Assembly (NCBI RefSeq): GCF_019649055.1
Contig: NW_026570251.1
Span: forward strand, 372,001-436,000
Source: Paramacrobiotus metropolitanus
Lineage: Eukaryota > Tardigrada > Eutardigrada > Parachela > Macrobiotidae
Length of the DNA: 64,000 nucleotides
Reading direction: 5' to 3'
Numbering within the stretch: the first letter of the stretch is position 1; each line of letters opens with the position of its first letter. Positions 57,191-64,000 of the stretch are shown in pieces. The notes under the pieces are model-generated. The model searched no databases, was not told where the DNA came from, and saw only the letters and a program-made list of their open reading frames with translations. A program made the position numbers and the translations under genes.

Positions 57191-58322
57191 TGACCGTTAG
57201 AACTTTGTGCACTGCTTTGATACCGCTTGCATCTGGGAGAAACTGAAGAGTGAAATCAACTTATATTGGTCAACGGCAAGTTTAGCGTGTGGAAAAATTA
57301 CAATGCAAATCTGCATGCGCTTTCTCTTTAACCATGATCGCAAGACATAACAATTTGTACCGACAGTAGGGCAACAATTTGTGTCTCGCTACGGTCGGTA
57401 AAAATTGATAACACTTTATGCCCAGAGTACAAGTGTTGTGTTAAGCTGACCTACAGAGTAATATGTATTACGTATAGATATGAGCAGATATGAGCAGTTT
57501 AATCAGCAGTTATAATGGGAGCAGTATTAAGATCAGCAATACGATTATGAGTAATACGATAATATGAGCAGCAATACTCGTATCATGAGCAGATATGAAC
57601 AGTATAAAAGTATGTACAGAGATGAACAGATGTTCTGCATTTTATTTGTCTGCAGAAAGCAGACTGCGCTATCGTACACTGACACATCGGGATTTGGAAA
57701 TTTGGAATACGACAATGCACTACAAATTAAGCTATCGGTAAAATTCTCCTGGGACTGTCTTTAAGTTGTCACAAAAATAATAATTTAACAGCATCGTGAA
57801 AGCAGGGGACTGTTATTTACAAATTACACGGATGCCGCACCCACGCTCCCGAAAACAGCTCATAAACGAGGGATGAGATACAGAAGTAGGACATTTTTAG
57901 CGTTACCTTCCATGTACAGTAAAATGCTGGTTTATCTCTAGCTAGCCAATAGGCACAAGTACCAAGGAAAATACGCGTACTAGTAATTCTGTGCACATAC
58001 ATACAAAGTACACATGCAAGTACAGATCCTGTAGATGTTCAAACGATACCAAGTAATCATACTTTTCTCTTCAAACAATGAAGTTGTTATGAATTGGTTG
58101 CACACTTCAATGTGCAGTGAATATCTGGATTATTACCGGTGGCACGGAGGTTGCCTCGTCCTCACTTCCCATAGGCGGATACCTTATTATTTTCAAAAAA
58201 GAACTGCGGTTGCTTTCTTTCACCGGTAACTGGGTGATAAGCTGTTTAATCCGTTCAGCTTGGATATGGAAGCCCCATTTACCGTATCCGTCCCACGTAG
58301 TCGACTAAGTGTTTCAGCTTTC
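57191..58322. other. Gene-free stretch with GAGCAGATAT repeats
   Basis: No gene supported. About 57475-57610 is a loose repeat of GATATGAGCAG/AATACGAT words. The remainder is AT-rich. Confidence 0.5.
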
Positions 58323-59654
58323 TTATTGATTCTGAACACCACTTTGCGGCAGGCAGTCGAAGCACGGTAATGGCATTTGGGTAGCCGCACCAGTTGGGTC
58401 CGTGATGCGACCGATGAAGACGGGAACGTTGACCATTTCGTCCCAAATAATCAGCAAGAACGGACGATTTGCCACGAACTCAGGCTGATGTAACAGGAGA
58501 TCATACTGCAAGTTGCGATATGGGGCTTGCGTGGCATTGATACCATTTTCGTCCATATCTGAAAAACCAAGGGGTTGTGTTATAAAAGTGAACATCACAC
58601 GAGTGTCCACCGTAATCTTACTTAAAATAATTTTGGACTGACTGGCACACTCCAGTGGCCGATCCTCAAACTTTGCGGCAGAATCTGTGGTTGACAGTGT
58701 TATTTCGTTACCGGGTGCGAATCCGCATCCAGTGTTGATTCGGAGCTTTGGTACAATAACGTGCGCAAGGTTTCCATCGCTCTTTCGCCGCCACTCTAAC
58801 AATTTTTCTATAGTCAACGCGTTTTCCAAGCTGCTTATGTGATGATCAATCGTCGCCGGTAACAGCAGCATAATACTGAATTTTCCCCTATTGGCGTGGA
58901 AGATAATCATCTTTGGATCATTCGCTTCCGATCCATCACTTCCGGGATGTGTATTAAATTTATTACATATGGCGGTCATGTTCATCAAAAACTCCACGGT
59001 TTTCTCAACATTATTCGGGCAGTAGAACGTTCCACTTTTGGTTTCGTCAAACGCAAAATCCCACCGACAAGAAAACTCGGCAGGATTAATAAGAATCCGC
59101 CGCGTCTCACGCATAATGTGCACCAAAGAAAAAACGGATTTTCCGTCAATCTTTCCTCCGCAGATCCGGTTCAGTGTCGCGGGCCCTTCAGCAAAAGATT
59201 CATCAGCTGGCTCTTTTACAAGTCCAGCGTTTACTGAGCATTGAATTGTCTTTTCTGGCCGAGAACTGGAACAGCAACGGTCGTCAGAAAACGCGACATT
59301 AAAACACTCGAACGAACCGAACGTAGTTGCGGATTCCCCATCTTTAGGTATCTCTGAAAACTCTCCTCTGTTATTGTAAACTGCCTCTAACAGCGTAGAT
59401 TTCAGCGTGCTGTTGGGCCCAAGAAGCAGTCTCGTCAGAATGATTTCTGCCAAATTCGGACTGATGACGATATTCACATCAGGGGCGCTCGCACTGTCGA
59501 CGACAGTCTGAAACACGGCCACAGCCCAGCGGCTTGCCGGATTAACACTAAAGTCGGTCGTAAAGTATTTGAACGAATCCTTTCTCCGCCGCGGAGGCGG
59601 GGTTGGTGGCGCGCGTCCCAAGCAGCCCTTGATCAACTCCATAAATTTCCCCAT
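58323..59654 (-). CDS. Serpin 5, intact, with an in-frame GT-AG intron
   Basis: Exon 1 is 59654-58622 and exon 2 is 58558-58323, giving 422 aa. The 63-nt intron (TTTTAA|GTAAGA to GGTTTTTCAG) has no stop and keeps frame, so retention would give 443 aa. Markers: the N-terminus MGKFMELIKGCLGRAPPTPP, AEFSCRWDFAFDETKSGTFY (the usual PF is AF), MIIFHANRGKFSIMLLLP, LLEWRRKSDGNLAHVIVPKL, the hinge MDENGINATQAPY, the signature FVANRPFLLII and WDEMVNVPVFIGRITDP. A 22-residue tail beyond the usual end contains CFDCLP. There is no signal peptide. P14 is Ile and P10 is Gln. It is closest to serpins 2 and 3 by its N-terminus. Being intact over 422 codons supports a live gene. Confidence 0.9.
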   Translation of the reverse strand: MGKFMELIKGCLGRAPPTPPPRRRKDSFKYFTTDFSVNPASRWAVAVFQTVVDSASAPDVNIVISPNLAEIILTRLLLGPNSTLKSTLLEAVYNNRGEFSEIPKDGESATTFGSFECFNVAFSDDRCCSSSRPEKTIQCSVNAGLVKEPADESFAEGPATLNRICGGKIDGKSVFSLVHIMRETRRILINPAEFSCRWDFAFDETKSGTFYCPNNVEKTVEFLMNMTAICNKFNTHPGSDGSEANDPKMIIFHANRGKFSIMLLLPATIDHHISSLENALTIEKLLEWRRKSDGNLAHVIVPKLRINTGCGFAPGNEITLSTTDSAAKFEDRPLECASQSKIILSKITVDTRVMFTFITQPLGFSDMDENGINATQAPYRNLQYDLLLHQPEFVANRPFLLIIWDEMVNVPVFIGRITDPTGAATQMPLPCFDCLPQSGVQNQ

Positions 59655-60620
59655 GCTATCCCAAATCCAAGTCCCCTGCGTTGTTGGGGTGTTTTGTCAG
59701 ACAAAAAGAGATATTTTAATTTAATAATGATTATCGTTTAACCATTAAAAATTTGAAGGTATTATTAAGCTGAATATTTGCAACGCGAGACAAAATAATT
59801 TGAAGCTAGCTGCTCAGATAGAATCGGTAGTTCTTACCAACGTAAGAAACCCAGTAGACTGACTGCAAAAATCATACTAGTATATCAGAGTTTTTGAGCG
59901 TTTGATCACTCGGATCAGTCTCTGACAGAGACTGATCGCAAGCTTGTAGCTACACACCCTCACAAACTGGCTAGGAATAAAACGACTTGCCACGCGGTTT
60001 ATGGATGTACATTAGCGGCACGAAGAGATCGATATATACGGATACTTTCAGCATGCGGCATTTGCAGCTTATGCACATCATTGTAAATTGGCATCGTAAG
60101 AACGATTTCCAACGTCGCTACCAGGGCGATATAGGAGCAAGTTTCAACTAATTTTTAGAGGCAATAGAACAGTATACAAGGGAATTATACAGGCCATGAA
60201 AAGTTGTTATTGCAATGTAAAACCAGGAAAAAGTGGGTATAAAGAAATTAGTTTAATTAACCTGCGGCTGCAGAGTATTAGTCTTAAATAAATTCAGACC
60301 GTACACTACGATTGAAAATTGCTCAATCTCGGCATCGGGCATAATCACATGATGATTACTCTACCAAAGCAGCAATAACAAATTACAATTGATTCAAATA
60401 TTCACACATAATTTATATAGAAATAGCAGCATAGTAATTGCCCTTTTTAATACTTACTGAAAGATGTTTACATAGTTTGGCAACTGCTTGGGATAGTACA
60501 TGTTGTTATACCTGCGCAAATTAGAGCCAAATTATACGATGATAGCACGGTGTCACGGTAGAGTACGGGCAGCTTATGTAGGATTCGCGCAAATTAAACA
60601 GCTGTTTAATTGGAGCTAGC
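59655..60620. other. Upstream region of serpin 5, no gene
   Basis: AT-rich. It holds the 59.97-60.05 kb segment resembling the serpin 2 upstream region. It also holds a segment at about 60235-60360 (GTGGGTATAAAGAAATTAGTTTA, later CGGCATCGGGCATAAT) that reappears at about 61462-61650. Confidence 0.5.
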
Positions 60621-60688
60621 TGACCACACGTTGGATAGGGAGTTTGATGCACTGCAGTGCATCAAACTCCCTATCCAACGTGTGGTCA
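60621..60688. repeat. Perfect 68-bp palindrome without spacer
   Basis: The left half TGACCACACGTTGGATAGGG, AGTTTGATGCACTG is followed directly by its exact reverse complement, centred on CTGCAG between 60654 and 60655. All 34 pairs match and flanking bases do not extend it. There is no coding content. Confidence 0.95.
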
Positions 60689-62510
60689 ATTTTCTGCGTC
60701 GAATGACCGCTCAACTAAATATTAGTACCAATTTTTACCGGTCAACCCTAAATTATGTAAAGATGATCTGAAGATGGGAAGCTTTATAAAATGCCGATTC
60801 TCATTAAACTAAGTACATTATCTATCGTAGTTCAGTTCGTATTATAGTACTAAACCAGATCAGACAAGAACAGAAGGTCGAAGAGCACTTCGACGTATTA
60901 TACAAATATAAGGAAGTATGTGCACGTACTGCTATACACCGATGTACCCATAAAAATAATTGCACTTTTTTCCTACAAAATAATAATCAAATTGTTTTGG
61001 ATTGCTGTTGTTTTCAGCAGCACTCTGTATCTGTATATTTCACTGGGCAGTCAATGGCTAAATTATTCCCGGAGCACCGCTGTTTGTTTCGTGCACCCAC
61101 CTCGGACTTCTCTACTCTCCATCATACATTTGAAGTGGATACTAGACAAGGATTTCAGAAATGAAAATATTTAAAAAAGAACCACCATCGCTTTACTTTC
61201 GCCGAGAGTTGCATCATAGGCTGTTCGATCCATAAAGTTGCGATAACGCTTTACCGGTGTCTGCTGCAACCTGCCGGAGGTGAGGGATGAGCGACCAAAT
61301 GCAACGTGGCCGCGTTGGGCAAAGGGATTTAGAGCCTGCTAAGGTGTGCACCCACATGTTAAAATTATATCGAGTCTTCACATTGTAACCCGGTATTGCA
61401 CACACATTCTGCAGCCGGCAGCGCGATATTAGACCAAAAGAAGTCTGAAAGATACCATACGAGGGAAAGCGTGGGTATAAATAAATTAGTTTATTATTAA
61501 ACGGTTTGTGCACGTTATACAGAGCCGCAGGTTATTCTGCCCCAACGTTTCTGTTAATCGGTGCTTTATTTATTGTGTAAATTGTGTAACAACTTGGACC
61601 GTACTCTACAAGTTGGTAGTGGTCTATCTCCGTATCGGGCTTAGTAACATTTAGAGAATTGGCACTAAAATGTTTCTGTGGAAGTAACAACAACAAGTTA
61701 TAACTGATTACTAGTATATTATCACACCGGCTACGTTTTGCATCCAAATAATCTCTATTAATTTTATAATTGTTTTAGGATTTTACATCAATGTATAATC
61801 TCAGTAACCAGATTATTATTCAAATGTATGGCATGTAGCGCATCTGTGTACTGTGCAGTACCTTATCAACCGCGCACTTATAAGAATTTTGTGCGGTATG
61901 ACCGGTATGGTACTGTAATAACTCTGTGATGCGTATACGCTACAAACATACTTACGATTAGTATGTACATGTACTTACTGAAATCGTTACAACTCAAGCG
62001 TTAGAAACTTATAATTACTGTATCGTATCCGTGAAACTTTATGTACAAACTTCGTGAGATTACGCAAAAAAATTATTAAACGCAAAATTATTAAACGCAA
62101 AAGTGAGATTATTTTGAAGTGTACGAAAGTTTTCGCGCATGTGCACGAATAAGCCTATTAGGTACCGTATAGCGGGTCACTTGACTTAAATTAAAGCGCA
62201 GATTAGCTAGAGTACTAGTAATAGTTATGCTTTCAACCGTTGTAAGCTGCTTCTGACTATCTCTCCTATAAGCTTTTTTACAATATTATGCTTTTAATTT
62301 TCAAAGTACATGAGTATTTGTCACAAATTTTCTATAAAAGTGAAAGATTTGTACTGAATACACAGCTCAATTGATTACGGAAATGGGCGGCCTAATCACG
62401 CAGAATATTTCGTCTAAGTTAGCCGATGCTGGTGCTGTTCCCATGACTGAGGCCGCGTTCCCGCGTTGGATGTCCTCTTTGGATGTTGCGGAAAGCAATT
62501 GGTTATGTAA
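60689..62510. other. Gene-free stretch with a direct duplication
   Basis: No gene supported; the frames at 60920 (+), 61214 (-) and 61532 (-) lack motifs. About 61462-61650 repeats the 60235-60360 segment in the same orientation (GTGGGTATAAATAAATTAGT, CGTATCGGGCTTAGTAA) at moderate identity, about 1.2 kb apart. Confidence 0.5.
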
Positions 62511-63140
62511 TTGCCTTAAGGAAATGGCCCGGTACATGGTATCAAAAATGGGATCTATACACTAAAGCGTTACTTTTTTGTATTACTTTATGTCATTCTA
62601 AAGCTAAATGATTTGTATACATTGTTGTGAAAACCGTTTGCGCGCGCAACATCCGGTTGCCGAGGTAGCGGGCGTATTAAAACAGACGTAAATTTCAAAT
62701 GCATTGTTGTGTATCAAAAGTCTGGTTATTACCCGATCTTTTTGAAACTCTGCTACAAAAGACACATGGCCATAAAGGTGAAAGTGAACAATATCAGATC
62801 CATACCATTTTTTCCAGATTTTAAATTAAATTTTAAATTTTCTGAAATTCATTTCAAAATTATCGGAAAATGCAATGAACCTGAAATTGGTTCACTTTCG
62901 ACATTATTTCCATATGTCGTTTATACCAGAGTTTCAAGAAGATCGGGTAATAACCAGACTTTTGGTGCACAACAATGCATTTAAACTTTTCACCCATTTT
63001 AGTACGCAATATCTCGGCAACCGGATGTTGCGCGCGCAAACGTTGTTCAGAACAATGAGCGCAATGCGGGAAAGCGCAATTTTTAGTGTATGTATCCCAT
63101 TTTTGATACCGTGTACCGGGCCATTTCCCTTAATTTGCAA
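62511..63140. mobile_element. Foldback (MITE-like) element, arms of about 290 bp
   Basis: The left arm from 62511 and the right arm ending at 63140 are inverted copies. Shared blocks in order are GGAAATGGCCCGGTACA, GGTATCAAAAATGGGAT, TTTGCGCGCGCAACATCCGG, AAAAGTCTGGTTATTACCCG and GAAACTCTG. They close on a loop of about 75-80 bp near 62800-62877. The arms are roughly 80-90% identical by eye, with an indel near 62560-62630. The short frames on both strands are by-products of the symmetry. Confidence 0.8.
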
Positions 63141-63554
63141 TATTAAAAACATGTAGTTAGTGACGACTAACGGGTAAGCGGTAAAATAACCATCTTAAAC
63201 TTTGTTGTTATTCTACAAAGCTGACATTAAGGTGCAAACTTGTTTCAGGTGAGTATTCTTTCGAAAAACCTCACACCGAAGTGGTGGTAAGTTACAGAAT
63301 CATGAAGTGCCACCCAAAGACCGCTCCGGAGTATACTAGTACTACTTGACACACCGTTAAAAGTTAAACCAATTTATGTTTTTATGCAATTAATATGGCA
63401 TATTAATATGCCAGAACGACTAGGGTAGGCAGCAAGTGTCATGCATACCAAATGGGCATTTGGTGCTGATATACTTGTATTATTGATGTACTTGTTTATG
63501 CTGCTGTATTAATGTACAGGTGCATTTGCAATTTCCGAACGCGGTTACCTCACA

Positions 63555-63761
63555 ATGTTTGCAACCCGCCTGGGCAGTTGGCATAATATGGCAGATGCCA
63601 TTTTATGTGGCGTCTGCCGCCTTATTTCGCTTGCGAGATGCCACGGCCTCCAGGTTTTATCGCGCGCCCTGTCATTCACAGTGCCACTAGCAAGGTCCAG
63701 TGCAACGTTTACTCTTTGCCACAGCAGTGGAGCTGCGGTCGATAATTTCGTAGACATTTAA
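63555..63761 (+). other. Two-strand open segment, coding status unclear
   Basis: GC-richer than its surroundings and open on both strands (plus 63555-63761, minus 63757-63545). A short local inverted motif TGGCAGATGCCA/GGCGTCTGCC occurs near 63587-63620. No protein family recognised. Confidence 0.25.
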
Positions 63762-63764
63762 TTT

Positions 63765-64000
63765 TTGGGATTACGTTTCGTCGTATGGCAACTGTGCGCG
63801 GAGTTTATGCGCATCGTGTATCGAAAGCGCCAGCGGTGTTCACTGACTCCGTTATTTGTCTGGACTCTAGCCTTAACCAAGATCTTTTACCAGCAATGCA
63901 TGGCTTACATGCCTCGCCTACGCAAAAACCTTTGGCGTCTTCCATTCAATAGAAACCTGCTGAATAACGCAGCCCATTATGTGGGCGCCTTGTATCGCCA
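63765..64000 (+). other. Candidate exon running off the right edge
   Basis: The plus frame is open from about 63765 to the window end (about 78 codons). It has a helix-like hydrophobic stretch (SLTPLFVWTLALTKIFYQQC) followed by a basic segment (MPRLRKNLWRLPFNRNLLNN). There is no clear start or acceptor and no family recognised. It could be part of a gene continuing to the right, or chance. Confidence 0.25.

Noticed and set aside
1-64000. tRNA, rRNA, CRISPR arrays or prokaryotic operons
   Set aside because: None seen. Spliced genes and metazoan domains rule out a prokaryotic reading; small tRNA genes could be missed by eye.

Overview
This window looks like a gene-sparse, repeat-rich piece of a small-intron animal genome. 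Genes have GT-AG introns that are often only 60-80 nt, no operon layout is visible, and the recognisable proteins are metazoan (serpins, a class A GPCR, a MATH-BTB protein, Tudor/Agenet-plus-F-box proteins). The combination of a lineage-expanded F-box family, serpin tandem copies and this base composition reminds me of eutardigrade genomes such as Paramacrobiotus. That attribution rests on memory only and I hold it at about 50%. Several mobile-element families have shaped the window.

Layout: 0.97-2.8 kb, serpin 1 (-). 4.7-8.1 kb, two back-to-back members of an F-box family, copy A (+) and copy B (-), each with one frame break. 8.4-30.8 kb is an accessory block. Its edges hold two inverted copies of a TTAA-ended, about 1.5 kb piggyBac-like element (8.8-10.3 and 29.3-30.8 kb). 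Inside lies a two-gene Mutator-like (MULE) relic. The first gene is a zinc-finger/DDE/SWIM transposase (13.5-19.1 kb) and the second is a C48 (Ulp1-type) protease fused to a PHD finger (20.8-24.6 kb). Also inside are a degenerate minisatellite, two long foldback elements, a hairpin-repeat cluster and a relic of a retrotransposon endonuclease. 30.8-32.5 kb, a two-exon MATH-BTB gene (-) ending in a predicted tail anchor. 32.6-35.3 kb, a 5'-truncated non-LTR retrotransposon (-) with reverse transcriptase and a restriction-enzyme-like endonuclease. 37.0-39.2 kb, F-box copy C (+), the only copy whose exons join without a frame break. 40.4-40.7 kb, a serpin 3' relic. 42.3-43.3 kb, a two-exon orphan GPCR (+). 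44.2-44.9 kb, F-box copy D, a relic (-). 47.8-59.7 kb, a serpin array on the minus strand (two intact genes, one frameshifted copy, one 5'-truncated copy) with a multi-exon secreted dermatopontin-like gene (52.3-54.5 kb) between its members. 60-64 kb is largely non-coding, with a perfect 68-bp palindrome, a 630-bp foldback element and a candidate exon running off the right edge.

How the parts relate: F-box and MATH-BTB proteins are, by family, substrate adaptors of cullin ubiquitin ligases, and the C48 domain belongs to the SUMO/ubiquitin-like protease family. The C48 gene sits in a transposon, however, so I do not read these as one pathway. The clear theme is birth and death of two tandem families (serpins, Tudor-F-box) in a transposon-rich neighbourhood. 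Single-base frame breaks recur in otherwise well-conserved coding sequence, so part of the apparent decay could be assembly indel error. All similarities were judged by eye from translation; no database search was run.
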